This document shows, piece by piece, positions 25,332 through 39,300 of a stretch of DNA of 64,000 nucleotides. A program made the position numbers and the translations under genes. The notes beneath the pieces are model-generated. The model ran no database searches. It saw nothing but the letters and a program-made list of their open reading frames with translations, and was not told where the DNA came from. This stretch comes from Nomia melanderi (lineage: Eukaryota; Arthropoda; Insecta; Hymenoptera; Halictidae). Positions within the stretch are counted from its first letter, which is position 1. Every line of letters begins with the position of its first letter. The stretch lies in the NCBI RefSeq assembly GCF_051020985.1, contig NW_027475140.1, forward strand, positions 992,001 through 1,056,000. Direction: 5' to 3'.

Positions 25332-28107
25332 TCCGAGGTCGTTCCCGCTGCACAGATTCATGCGCCAGGGCCTCCTACAGACAATGCACTTTGATTTATT
25401 GCACCATCCGTAATAGCACCCGAGATATCATCAGATATATATTGGATTTTTCCTTGACCCTGTGTGTCCGGCCCCATGAGACGGTGGTTTTCTCGGCCCC
25501 TGGTGGTCCAAGGTCGTTCCCGCTGCACAGATTCATGCGCCAGGGCCTCCTGCAGATAATTCACTTTGGTTTATTGCGCTATCTCTAATAGCACCCGAGA
25601 TATCACCAGATATATATTGGATTTTCCCCTGACCCTGAGTGTCCGTCCCCATGAGACGGTGGTTGTCTCGGCCCCTGGAGGTCCGAGGTCGTTCCCGCTG
25701 CACAGATTCATGCGCCAGGGCCTCCTACAGACAAGGCACTTTGATTTATTGCGCCATCCGTAATAGCACCCGAGATATCATCAGATATATATTGGATTTT
25801 TCCTTGACCCTGAGTGTCCGGCCCCATGAGACGGTGGTTTTCTCGGCCCCTGGTGGTCCGAGGTCGTTCCCGATGCACAGATTCATGCGCCAGGGCCTCC
25901 TGCAGATAATCCTCTTTGGTTTATTGCGCTATCTCTAATAATACCCGAGATATCACCAGATATATATTGAATTTTCCCCTGACCCTGAGTATCCGGCCCC
26001 ATGAGACTGTGGTTTTCTCGTCCCCTGGTGGTCCGAGGTCGATCCCGCTGCACAGATTCATGCGCCAGGGCCCCCTACAGACAATGCACTTTGATTTATT
26101 GTGCTATCTGTAATATAACCCGATATATCACCAGATATATATTGGATTTTTCCCTGACCCTGAGTGTCCGGCCCCATGAGACGGTGGTTTTCTCGGCCCC
26201 TGGTATTTCGAGGTCGTTCCCGCTGCACAGATGCATGCGCCAGGGCCTCCTGCAGATAATTCACTTTGATTTATTGCGCTATCTCTACTAGCGGCTGAGA
26301 TATCACCAGATATATATTGGATTTTTCCCTGACGCTGAGTGCCCGGCCCCATGTGTCGGTGATTTTCTCGGACCCTGGTGATCCGAGGTAGATACCGCTG
26401 CACAGATTCATGCGCCAGGGCTTCCTGCAGACAATGCACTTTGATTTATCGCGCTTTCTCTAATAGCACCCGAGATATCACCAGATATATGCTGGATTTT
26501 TACATGACCTTGGGTGACGGGATTCCGAATATCTGTAATTTTCTCGGCCACTGGTGGTCTGAGGTCGTTCCTGCGGCACAGATTCATTCGGCAGTGCCTC
26601 CTACAGACAATGCACTTTGATTTATTGCGCTATCTTTAATAGCACCCGAGCTATCACCAGATATATATTAGATTTTCCCCTGACCCTGAGTGTCCGGCCC
26701 CATGAGACTGTGGTTTTCTCGGCCCCTGGTGGTCCGCGGTCGTTCCCGTTGAACAGATTCATGCGCCAGGGCCTCCTGCAGATAATTCACTTTGGTTTAT
26801 TGCGCTATCTCTAATAGCACCCGAGATATCACCAGATATATATTGGATTTTACCCTGACCCTGAGTATCCGGCCCCATGAGACTGTGGTTTTCTCGGCCC
26901 CTGGTGGTCCGAGGTCGTTCCCGCTGCACAGATTCATGCGCCAGGGCCTCCTGCAGATAATTCACTTTGGTTTATTGCGCGATCTCCAATAGCACCCAAG
27001 ATATCGCCAGATATATATTGGATTTTACCCTGACCCTGAGTGTCCGGCCCCATGTGTCGGTGGTTTTCTCGGCCCCTGGTGGTCCAAGGTCGTTCCCGCT
27101 GCACAGATTCATGCGCCAGGGCCTCCTACAGACAATGCACTTTGATTTATTGCGCTATCTGTAATAGCACCCGAGATATCACCAGATATATATTGGATTT
27201 TTCCCGGACCCTGAGTGTCCGGCCCCATGAGACGGTGGTTTTCTCGGCCCCTGGTATTTCGAGGTCGTTCCCGCTGCACAGATTCATGCGCCAGGGCCTC
27301 CTGCAGATAATTCACTTTGGTTTATTGCGCTATCTCTAATAGCAACCGAGATATCACCAGATATATATTGGATTTTCCCCTGACCCTGAGTGTCCGGCCC
27401 AATGAGACGGTGGTTGTCTCGGCCCCTGGAGGTCCGAGGTCGTTCCCGCTGCACAGATTCATGCGCCAGGGCCTCCTACAGACAAGGCACTTTGATTTAT
27501 TGCGCCATCCGTAATAGCACCCGAGATATCATCAGATATATATTGGATTTTTCCTTGACCCTGAGTGTCCGGTCCCATGAGACGGTGGTTTTCTCGGCCC
27601 CTGGTGGTCCGAGGTCGTTCCCGATGCACAGGTTCATGCGCCAGGGCCTCCTGCAGATAATCCTCTTTGGTTTATTGCGCTATCTCTAATAATACCCGCG
27701 ATATCACCAGATATATATTGGATTTTCCCCTGACCCTGAGTATCCGGCCCCATGAGACTGTGGTTTTCTCGTCCCCTGGTGGTCCGAGGTCGTTCCCGAT
27801 GCACAGATTCATGCGCCAGGGCCTCCTGCAGATAATCCTCTTTGGTTTATTGCGCTGTCTCTAATAATACCCGAGATATCACCAGATATATATTGGATTT
27901 TCCCCTGACCCTGAGTGTCCGGCCCCATGAGACGGTGGTTGTCTCGGCCCCTGGAGGTCCGAGGTCGTTCCCGCAGCACAGATTCATGCGCCAGGGCCTC
28001 CTACAGACAATGCACTTTGATTTATTGCGCTATCTGTAATAGCACCCGAGATATCACCAGATATATATTGGATTTTTCCCGGACCCTGAGTGTCCGGCCC
28101 CATGAGA
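25332..28107. repeat. Satellite zone 3': second copy of zone 3 type monomers
   Basis: 25,332-26,110 matches zone 3 at an offset of 3,500 bp and, at its right part, better at 4,375 bp (sharing the ATATTGAATTTTCCCC variant with 21,59x). 27,320-28,107 matches 22,069-22,856 at 5,251 bp. Between them are monomers with GGTATTTCGAGGTCG and one divergent-module monomer at 26,490. The zone thus interleaves copied and private units. Confidence 0.8.
26490..26547. repeat. Divergent-module monomer segment 5, with 1-bp insertion
   Basis: Same module with an extra G (GGGTGACGGGATTCCG), which shifts the array register by +1 at about 26,520. It sits inside zone 3', next to a monomer with CATGTGTCGGTG. Confidence 0.92.
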
Positions 28108-30710
28108 CGGTGGTTTTCTCGGCCCCTGGTATTTCGAGGTCGTTCCCGCTGCACAGATTCATGCGCCAGGGCCTCCTGCAGACAATGCACTTTGGTTTAT
28201 TGCGCGATCTCTAATAGCACCCGAGATATCACCAGATATATATTGGATTTTTCCCTGACCGTGACAGTCCGGCCCCATGGGACGGTGATTTTCTCGGCCC
28301 CTTGTGGTCCGAGGTCGTTCCCGCTGCACAGATTCATGCGCCAGGGCCTCCTGCAGATAATTGACTTTGGTTTATTGCGCTATCTCTACTAGCAGCCGAG
28401 ATATCAACAGATGTGTATTGGATTTTTCCCTGACCCTGTGCGTCCGGCCCCATGAGACTGTGGTTTTCTCGGCCCCTGGTGGTCCGAGGTCGTTCCCGCT
28501 GCACTGATTCATGCGCCAGGGCCTCCTACAGACAATGCACTTTGATTTATTGCGCTATCTGTAATATAACCCGAGATATCACCAGATATATATTGGATTT
28601 TTCCATGACCCTGAGTGTCCGGCCCCATGAGACGGTGGTTCTCTCGGCCCCTGGTGGTCCGAGGTCGTTCCCGCTGCACAGATTCATGCGCCAGGGCCGC
28701 CTGGAGACAATGCACTTTGATTTATTGGGCTATCTGTAATAGCACCCGAGATATCACCAGATTTATATTGGATTTTTCCCTGACCCTGAGTGTCCGACCC
28801 CATGTGTCGATGGTTTTCTCGGCCCCTGGTGGTCCGAGGTCCGTCCCGCTGCACAGATTCATACGCCAGGGCCTCCTGCAGAGAATGCACTTTGATTTAC
28901 TGCGCTATCTGTAATAGCACCATAGATATCACCAGATTTATATTGGATTTTTCCCTGACCCTGAGTGTCCGACCCCATGAGACGGTGGTTTTCTCGGCCC
29001 CTGGTGGTCCGAGGTCGTTCCCCCTGTACAGATTCATGCGCCAGGGCCTCTTGCAGACAATGCACTTTGATTTATTTCGCTATCCCTAATAGCACCCGAG
29101 ATATCACCAGATATATATTGGATTTTTCCCTGACCGTGACAGTCCGGCCCCATGGGACGGTGATTTTCTCGGCCCCTTGTGGTCCGAGGTCGTTCCCGCT
29201 GAACAGATTCATGCGCTAGGGCCTCCTGCAGACAATGCACTTTGATTTATTGAGCTATCTCTAATAGCACCCGAGATATCACCAGATATATATTGGATTT
29301 TTCCCTGACCCTGATAGTCCGGCCCTATGAGACGGTGGTTCTCTCGGCCCCTGGTGGTCCGAGGTCCTTCCAGCTGCACAGATTCATACGCCAGGGCCTC
29401 CTGCAGAGAATGCACTTTGATTTACTGCGCTATCTGTAATAGCACCATAGATATCACCAGATTTATATTGGATTTTTCCCTGACCGTGAGTGTCCGACAC
29501 AATGTGTCGATGGTTTTCTCGGCCCCTGGTGGTCCGGGGTCCTTCCCGCTACACAGATTCATACGCCAGGGCCTCCTGCAGAGAATGCACTTTGATTTAC
29601 TGCGCTATCTGTAATAGCACCATAGATATCACCAGATTTATATTGGATTTTTCCCTGACCCTGAGTGTCCGACCCCATGAGACGGTGGTTTTCTCGGCCC
29701 CTGGTGGTCCGAGGTCGTTCCCGCTGCACAGATTCATGCGCCAGGGCCTCCTGCAGATAATGCACTTTGATTTATTTCGCTATCCCTAATAGCACCCGAG
29801 ATATCACCAGATATATATTGGATTTTTCCCTGACCGTGACAGTCCGGCCCCATGGGACGGTGATTTTCTCGGCCCCTTGTGGTCCGAGGTCGTTCCCGCT
29901 GCACAGATTCATGCGCTAGGGCCTCCTGCAGACAATGCACTTTGATTTATTGCGCTATCTGTAATAGCACCCGAGAAAGCACCAGATTTATATTGGATTT
30001 TTCCCTGACCCTGAGTGTCCGAAACCATGAGACGGTGGTTTTCTCGGCCCCTGGTCGTCCGAGGTCGTTCCCGCTGCTCAGATTCATGCGCCAGGGCCTC
30101 CTGCAGACAATGCACTTTGATTTAATTCGCTATCTCTAATAGCACCCGAGATATCACCAGATATAAATTGGATTTTTTCTTGACCCTGACAGTCCGGCCC
30201 CATGTGTCGATGGTTTTCTCGGTCCCTCGTGGTCCGAGGTCCATCCCGCTACACAGATTCATGTGCCAGGGCCCCCTGCAGATAATTCACTTTGGTTTAT
30301 TGCGCTATCTCCAATAGCACCCGAGATATCACCAGATATATATTGGATTTGTCCCTGACCCTGAGTGTCCGAAACCATGAGACGGTGGTTTTCTCGGCCC
30401 CTGGTGGTCCGAGGTCGATCCCGTTGCACAGATTCATGCGCCACGGCCCCTTGCAGATAATTCACTTTGATTTATTGAGATATCTCTAATAGCACCCGAG
30501 ATATCACCAGATATATATTGGATTTTTCCCTGACCCTGAGTGTCCGAAACCATGAGACGGTGGTTTTCTCGGCCCCTGGTCGTCCGAGGTCGTTCCCGCT
30601 GCACAGATTCATGCGCTAGGTGCTCCTGCAGACAATGCGCTTTGATTTATTGCGCTATCTGTAATAGCACCCGAGATATCACCAGATTTATTTTGGATTT
30701 TTCCCTGACC
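27320..30710. repeat. Right copy of the 22,069-25,109 segment
   Basis: 3.39 kb long, which is the left copy plus two monomers. The extra monomer at 28,108 carries GGTATTTCGAGGTCG, a variant found just upstream at 26,210 and 27,250. The extra monomer at 29,998 carries TCCGAAACC and GCTGCTCAGATTC. Confidence 0.88.
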
Positions 30711-33700
30711 CTGATAGTGCGACCCCATGAGACGGTGGTTCTCTCGGCCCCTGGTGGTCCGAGGTCGTTCCCGCTGCACAGATTCATGCGCCAGGGCCTC
30801 CTGCAGACAATGCACTTTGATTTAATTCGCTATCTCTAATAGCACCCGAGATATCACCAGATATATATTGGATTTTTCCTTGACCCTGACGGTGCGGCAC
30901 CATTTGTCGATGGTTTTCTCGGTCCCTCGTGGTCCGAGGTCGATCCCGCTGCACAGATTCATGCGGCAGGCCCCCCTGCAGATAATTCACTTTTATTTAT
31001 TGCGCTTTCTCTAATAGCACCCGAGATATCACCAGATATATATTGGATTTTTCCCTGACCCTGACAGTCCGGCCCCATGCGACAATGATTTTCTCGGCCC
31101 CTTGTGGTCCGAGGTCGTTCCCGCTGCACAGATTCATGCGCTAGGGCCTCCTTCAGACAATGCACTTTGATTTATTGAGCTATCTCTAATAGCACCCGAG
31201 ATATCACCAGATACATATTGGATTTTCCCTGACCCTGAGTGTCCGACCCCATGAGACGGTGGTTTTCTCGGCCCCTGGTGGTCCGAGGTCCTTCCCGCTG
31301 CACAGATTCATGCGCCAGGGCCTCCTGCAGAGAATGCACTTTGATTTATTGCGCGATCTGTAATAGCACCCTAGATATCACCAGATTTATTTTTGATTTT
31401 TCCCTGACCCTGAGTGTCCGACCCCATGAGACGGTGGAATTCTCGGCCCCTGGTGGTCCGAGGTCGTTCCCGCTGCACAGATTCATGCGCCAGGGCCTAC
31501 TGCAGACAATGCACTTTGATTTATGTCGCTATCCCTAATAGCACCCGAGATATCACCAGATATATATTGGATTTTCCCTTGACCTTGACAGTCCGGCCCC
31601 ATGTGTCGATGGTTTTCTCGGTCCCTCGCGGTCCGTTGTCGATCCCGCTGGTCAGATTCATGCGCTAGGGCCTCCTGCAGACAATGCACTTTGATTTATA
31701 GCGCTATCTGTAATAGCACCCGAGATATCACCAGATTTATATTGGATTTTTCCCTGACCCTGAGTGTTCGACCCCATGTGTCGATGGTTTTCTCGGCCCC
31801 TGGTGTTCCGAGGTCCTTCCCGCTGCACAGATTCATACGCCAGGGCCTCCTGCAGACAATGCACTTTGATTTATTTCGCTATCCCTAATAGCACCGGAGA
31901 TATCACCAGATATATATTGGATTTTTCCCTGACCGTGACAGTCCGGCCCCATGGCACGGTGATTTTCTCGGCCCCTTGTGGTCCGAGGTCGTTCCCGCTA
32001 CACAGATTCATGCGCTAGGGCCTCCTGCAGACAATGCACTTTGATTTATTGAGCTATCTCTAATAGGACCCGAGATATCACCAGATATATATTGGATTTT
32101 TCCCTGACCCTGATAGTCCGACCCCATGAGACGGTGGTTCTCTCGGCCCCTGGTGGTCCGAGGTCGTTCCCGCTGCACAGATTCATGCGCCAGGGCCGCC
32201 TGCAGACAATGCACTTTGATTTATTGCGCTATCTGTAATAGCACCCGAGATATCACCAGATTTATATTGGATTTTTCCCTGACCCTGAGTGTCCGACCCC
32301 ATGTGTCGATGGTTTTCTCGGCCCCTGGTGGTCCGAGGTCCGTCCCGCTGCACAGATTCATACGCCAGGGCCTCCTGCAGAGAATGCACTTTGATTTACT
32401 GCGCTATCTGTAATAGCACCATAGATATCACCAGATTTATATTGGATTTTTCCCTGACCCTGAGTGTCCGACCCCATGAGACGGTGGTTTTCTCGGCCCC
32501 TGGTGGTCCGAGGTCGTTCCCCCTGTACAGATTCATGCGCCAGGGCCTCCTGCAGACAATGCACTTTGATTTATTTCGCTATCCCTAATAGCACCCGAGA
32601 TATCACCAGATATATATTGGATTTTTCCCTGACCGTGACAGTCCGGCCCCATGGGACGGTGATTTTCTCGGCCCCTTGTGGTCCGAGGTCGTCCCCGCTG
32701 AACAGATTCATGCGCTAGGGCCTCCTGCAGACAATGCACTTTGATTTATTGAGCTATCTCTAATAGCACCCGAGATATCACCAGATATATATTGGATTTT
32801 TCCCTGACCCTGATAGTCCGGCCCTATGAGACGGAGGTTCTCTCGGCCCCTGGTGGTCCGAGGTCCTTCCAGCTGCACAGATTCATACGCCTGGGCCTCC
32901 TGCAGAGAATGCACTTTGATTTACTGCGCTATCTGTAATAGCACCATAGATATCACCAGATTTATATTGGATTTTTCCCTGACCCTGAGTGTCCGACCCC
33001 ATGAGACGGCGGTTTTCTCGGCCCCTGGTGGTCCGAGGTCGTTCCCGCTGCACAGATTCATGCGCCAGGGCCTCCTGCAGATAATGCACTTTGATTTATG
33101 TCGCTATCCCTAATAGCACCCGAGATATCACCAGATATATATTGGATTTTCCCTTGACCTTGACAGTCCGGCCCCATGTGTCGATGGTTTTCTCGGTCCC
33201 TCGCGGTCCGTTGTCGATCCCGCTGGTCAGATTCATGCGCTAGGGCCTCCTGCAGACAATGCACTTTGATTTATAGCGCTATCTGTAATAGCACCCGAGA
33301 TATCACCAGATTTATATTGGATTTTTCCCTGACCCTGAGTGTTCGACCCCATGTGTCGATGGTTTTCTCGGCCCCTGGTGTTCCGAGGTCCTTCCCGCTG
33401 CACAGATTCATACGCCAGGGCCTCCTGCAGACAATGCACTTTGATTTATTTCGCTATCCCTAATAGCACCCGAGATATCACCAGATATATATTGGATTTT
33501 TCCCTGACCGTGACAGTCCGGCCCCATGGCACGGTGATTTTCTCGGCCCCTTGTGGTCCGAGGTCGTTCCCGCTACACAGATTCATGCGCTAGGGCCTTC
33601 TGCAGACAATGCACTTTGATTTATTGAGCTATCTCTAATAGGACCCGAGATATCACCAGATATATATTGGATTTTTCCCTGACCCTGATAGTCCGACCCC

Positions 33701-35060
33701 ATGAGACGGTGGTTCTCTCGGCCCCTGGTGGTCCGAGGTCGTTCCCGCTGCACAGATTCATGCGCCAGGGCCGCCTGCAGACAATGCACTTTGATTTATT
33801 GCGCTATCTGTAATAGCACCCGAGATATCACCAGATTTATATTGGATTTTTCCCTGACCCTGAGTGTCGGACCCCATCTGTCGATGGTTTTCTCGGCCCC
33901 TGGTGGTCCGAGGTCCGTCCCGCTGCACAGATTCATACGCCAGGGCCTCCTGCAGAGAATGCACTTTGATTTACTGCGCTGTCTGTAATAGCACCATAGA
34001 TATCACCAGATTTATATTGGATTTTTCCCTGACCCTGAGTGTCCGACCCCATGAGACGGTGGTTTTCTCGGCCCCTGGTGGTCCGAGGTCGTTCCCGCTG
34101 CACAGATTCATGCGCCAGGGCCTCCTGCAGACAATGCACTTTGATTTATGTCGCTATCCCTAATAGCACCCGAGATATCACCAGATATATATTGGATTTT
34201 TCCTTGACCCTGACAGTCCGGCCCCATGTGTCGATGGTTTTCTCGGCCCCTGGTGGTCCGAGGTCCTTCCCGCTGCACAGATTCATACGCCAGGGCCTCC
34301 TGCAGAGAATGCACTTTGATTTACTGCGCTATCTGTAATAGCACCATAGATATCACCAGATTTATATTGGATTTTTCCCTGACCCTGAGTGTCCGACCCC
34401 ATGAGACGGTGGTTTTCTCGGCCCCTGGTGGTCCGAGGTCGTTCCCGCTGCACAGATTCATGCGCCAGGGCCTCCTGCAGATAATGCACTTTGATTTATT
34501 TCGCTATCCCTAATAGCACCCGAGATATCACCAGATATATATTGGATTTTTCCCTGACCGTGACAGTCCGGCCCCATGGGACGGTGATTTTCTCGGCCCC
34601 TTGTGGTCCGAGGTCGTTCCCGCTGCACAGATTCATGCGCTAGGGCCTCCTGCAGACAATGCACTTTGATTTATTGCGCTATCTGTAATAGCACCATAGA
34701 TATCACCAGATTTATATTGGATTTTTCACTGACCCTGAGTGTCCGACCCCATGAGACGGTGGTTTTCTCGGCCCCTGGTGGTCCGAGGTCGTTCCCGCTG
34801 CACAGATTCATGCGCCAGGGCCTCCTGCAGATAATGCACTTTGATTTATTTCGCTATCCCTAATAGCACCCGAGATATCATCATATATACATTGGATTTT
34901 CCCCTGACCCTGAGCGGCCGGCCCCATGAGACGGTGGTTTTCTCGGCCCCTGGTGGTCCGAGGTCGTTCCCGCTGCACAGATTCATGCGCCAGGGCCCCT
35001 TGCAGATAATTCACTTTGATTTATTGCGCTATCCCTAATAGCACCCGAGACATCACCAGA
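28108..35060. repeat. Satellite zone 4': expanded AGATTTAT subtype
   Basis: This is the larger of the two zone 4 tracts. It carries the duplicate of zone 4 (28,283-30,710), then a 9-monomer repeat of 1,575 bp (31,520-34,095). The last AGATTTAT monomer is near 35,407, just past the nominal zone end. Its right end blends into monomers with GACAGTCC and then into zone 5. Confidence 0.8.
31520..34095. repeat. Tandem 9-monomer higher-order repeat, 1,575 bp
   Basis: 31,520-32,520 matches 33,095-34,095 at exactly 1,575 bp. Shared private variants are CCTCGCGGTCCGTTGTCG, GCTGGTCAGATTC, TTTATAGCGC, GTGTTCGACCCC and AATAGGACCCG. Differences are few (for example GCACCGGAG against GCACCCGAG, and ACCCCATGTGTCG against ACCCCATCTGTCG). 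Parts also match 23,300-24,000 and 28,790-29,400. Confidence 0.85.
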
Positions 35061-36288
35061 TATATATTGGATTTTCCCTGACCCTGACAGTCCCGCCCCA
35101 TGAGACGGTGATTTTCTCGGCCCCTGGTGGTCCGAGGTCGATCCCGCTGCACAGATTCATGGGCCAGGGCCTCCTACAGACAATGCACTTTGATTTATTG
35201 CGCTATCTATAATAGCACCCGAGATATCACCAGATATATATTGGATTTTTCCCTGACCCTGAGTGTCCGACCCCCTGAGACGGTGGTTTTCTCGGCCCCT
35301 GGTGGTCCGAGGTCGTTCCCGCTGCACAGATTCATGCGCCAGGGCCTCCTGCAGACAATGCACTTTGATTTATTGCGCTATCTGTAATAGCACCCGAGAT
35401 ATCACCAGATTTATATTGGATTTTTCCCTGACCCCGAGTGTCCGACCCCATGAGACGCTGGTTTTCTCGGCCCCTGGTGCTCCGAGGTCGCTCCCGCTGC
35501 ACAGATTCATGCGCCAGGGCCTCCTACAGACAATGCACTTTGATTTATTGCGCTATCTCTTATAGCACCCGAGATATCACCAGATATATATTGGATTTTT
35601 CCCTGACCCTGACAGTCCGGCCCCATGAGATGGTGATTTTCTCGGTCCCTGGTGGTCCGAGGTCGATCCCGCTGCACAGATTCATGCGCCGGGGCCTCCT
35701 ACAGACAATGCACTTTGATTTATTGCGCTATCTGTAATAGCACCCGAGATATCACCAGATATATATTGCACTTTTCCCTGACCCTGAGTGTCCGACCTCA
35801 TGAGACTGTAGTTTTCTCGGCCCCTGGTGGTCCGAGGTCGTTCCCGCTGCACAGATTCATGCGCCAGGGCCTCCTGCAGACAATGCACTTTGATTTATTG
35901 CGCTATCTGTAATAGCACCCGAGATATCACCAGATATATATTGGATTTTCCCCTGTTCCTGAGTGTCCGGCCCCATGAGACGGTGGTTTTCTCGGCCCCT
36001 GGTGGTCCGAGGTCGATCCCGCTGCACAGATTCATGCGACAGGGCCTCCTACAGACGATGCAGTTTGATTTATTGCGCTATCTGTAATAGCACCCGAGAT
36101 GTCACCAGATATATATTGGATTTTTCCCTGATCCTGAGTGTCCAACCCCATGAGACGGTGGTTTTCTCGGCCCCTGCTGGTCCGAGGTCGTTCCCGCTGC
36201 ACAGATTCATGCGCCAGGGCCTGCTGCAGACAATGCACTTTGGTTTATTGCGCTATCTCTAAGAGCACCCGAGATATCACCAGATATA

Positions 36289-36345
36289 TGCTGGATTTTT
36301 ACATGACCTTGGTTGACGGATTCCGAATATCCGTAATTTTCTCGG
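36289..36345. repeat. Divergent-module monomer segment 6
   Basis: Same module with GGTTGACGGATTCCG and AATATCCGTAATTTTCTCGG. It is the only copy I see in zone 5, about 1.2 kb inside its left edge. Confidence 0.92.
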
Positions 36346-39300
36346 TCCCTGGGGGTCCGAGGTAGTTCCTGCTGCACAGATTCATGCGCCAGGGCCTCCT
36401 ATAGATAATTCACTTTGATTTATTGCGCTATCTCTAATAGCAGCCGAGATATCACCAGATATATATTGGATTTTCCCCTGACCCTGAGTGTCTGGCCCCA
36501 TGAGACGGTGGTTTTCTCGGCCCCTGGTGTTCCGAGGTCGTTCCCGCTGCACAGATGCATGCGCCAGGGTCTCCTGCAGATAATTCACTTTGGTTTATTG
36601 CGCTCTCTCTAATAGCACCCGAGATATCACCAGATATATATTGGATTTATCACTGACCCTGAGTGTCCTGCCCCATGAGACGGTGGTTTTCTCGGCCCCT
36701 GGAGGTCCGAGGTCGTTTCCGCTGCACAGAATCATGCGCCAGGGCTTCCTGCAGACAATGCACTTTGATTTATTGCGCTATCTCTAATAGCACCCGAGAT
36801 ATCACCAGATGTATATTGGATTTTTCCCCGACCGTGAGTGTCCGGCCCCATGAGACGGTGGTTTTCTCGGCCCCTGGTGGTCCGAGGTCGTTGCCGCTGC
36901 ACAGATTCATGCGCCAAGGCCTCCTACAGACAATGCACGTTGATTTATTGCACTATCTCTAATAGCACCCGAGATATCACCAGATATATATAGGATTTTT
37001 CCCTGACCCTGAGAGTCCGGCCCCATAAGACGGTGGTTTTCTCGGCCCCTGATGGTCCGAGGTCGTTGCCGCTGCACAGATTCATGCGCCAGGGACTCCT
37101 GCAGACAATTCACTTTGGTTTATTGTGCTATCTCTAATAGCACCCGACATATCACCAGCTATATATTGGACTTTATCCGACCCTGAGTGTCCGGCCCCAT
37201 GAGATGGTGGTTTTCTCGGCCCCTGGTGATCCGAGGACGTACCCGCTACACAGATTCATGCGCCAGGGCCTCCTACAGACAATGCACTTTGATTTATTGC
37301 GCTATCTGTAATAGCACCCGAGATATCACCAGATATTTATTGGATTTTTCACTGACCCTGAGCGTCCGGCCCCATGAGACGGTCGTTTTCTCGGCCCCTG
37401 GTGGTCCGAGGTCATTTCCGCTGCACAGGTTCATGCGCCAGGGTCTCCTACAGACAACGCACTTTGATTTATTGCGCTATCTCTAATAGCACCCGAGATA
37501 TCACCAGATATATATTGGATTTTCCCCTGACCCTGTGTGTCCGGCCCCATGAGACTGTGGTTTTCTCGGCCCCTGGTGGTCCGAGGTCGTTCCCGCTGCA
37601 CAGATTCATGCGCCAGGGCCTCCTACAGACAATGCACTTTGATTTATTGCGCTATCTGTAACAGCAGCCGAGATATCAGCAGATATATATTGGATTTTTC
37701 ACTGACCCTGAGTGTCCGGCCCCATGAGACGGTCGTTTTCTCGGCCCCTGGTGGTCCCAGGTCGTTCCCGCTGCACAGATTCATGCGCCAGGGCCTCCTA
37801 CAGACAATGCACTTTGATTTATTGCGCTATCTGTAATAGCACCCGAGATATGACCAGATATATATTGGATTTTACCCTAACCCTGAGTGTCCGGCCCCAT
37901 GTGACGGTCGTTGTCTCGGCAGCTGGAGGTCTGAGGACGTTCCCGCTGCACAGATTCATGCGCCAGGGCCTCCTACAGACAATGAACTTTGATTTATTGC
38001 GCTATCTGTAATAGCACCCGAGATATCAGCAGATATATATTGGATTTTCCCCTGACCCTGAGTGTCCGGCCCCATGAGACGGTGGTTTTATCGGCCCCTG
38101 GTGGTCCGAGGTCGTTCCCGCTGCACAGATTCATGCGCCATGGCCTCCTACAGACAATGCGCGTTGGTTTAATGCGCTATGTGTAATAGCACCCGAGATA
38201 TCACCAGATATATATTGGATTTTTGCCTGACCCTGAGTTCTCGGCCCCATGTGACTGTGGTTTTCTCGGCCCTGGTGGTCCGAGGTCGTTCCCGCTGCAC
38301 AGATTCATGCGCCAGGGCCTCCTACAGACAATGCACTTTGATTTATTGCGCTATCTGTAATAGCACCCGAGATATCACCAGATATATATTGGATTTCTCC
38401 CAGACCCTGAGTGTCCGGCCCCATGAGACGGTGGTTGTCTCGGCCCCTGGTGGTCCGAGGTCGTTCCCGTTGCACACATTCATGCGCCAGGGCCTCCTGC
38501 AGATAATTCACTTTGGTTTATTGCGCTATCTCTAATAGCACCCGAGATATCACCAGATATATATTGGATTTTACCCTGACCCTGAGTGTCCGGCCCCATG
38601 AGGCGGTGGTTGTCTCGGCCCCTGGTGGTCCGAGGTCGTTCCCGCTGCACAGGTTCATGCGCCAGTGTCTCCTACAGACAATGCACTTTGATCTATTGCG
38701 CTATCTCTAATAGCACCCGAGATATCACCAGATATATATTGGATTTTACCCTGACCCTGAGTGTCCGGCCCCATGAGGCGGTGGTTGTCTCGGCCCCTGG
38801 TGGTCCGAGGTCGTTGCCGCTTCACAGATTCATGCGCCAGGGCCTCCTACAGACAATGCAATTTGATTTATTGCGCTATCTGTAATAGCACCCGAGATGT
38901 CACCAGATATATTTTTGATTTTTCCCTGACCCTGAGTGTCCGGCCCCATGAGACGGTGGTTGTCTCGGCCCCTGGTGGTCCGAGGTCGTTCCCGCTGCAC
39001 AGATTCATGCGCCAGGGCCTCCTACAGACAATGCACTTTGATTTATTGCGCTATCTGTAATAGCACCCGAGATATCACCAGATCTTTATTGGATTTTCCC
39101 CTGACCCTGAGTATCCGGCCCCATGAGACTGTGGTTTTTTCGGCCCCTGGTGGTCCGAGGTCGTTCCCGCTGCACAGATTCATGCGCCAGGGCCTCCTGC
39201 AGATAATTCACTATGGTTTATTGCGCTATCTGTAATAGCACCCGAGATATCACCAGATATATATTGGATTTTACGCTGACCCTGAGTGTCCGGCCCCATG

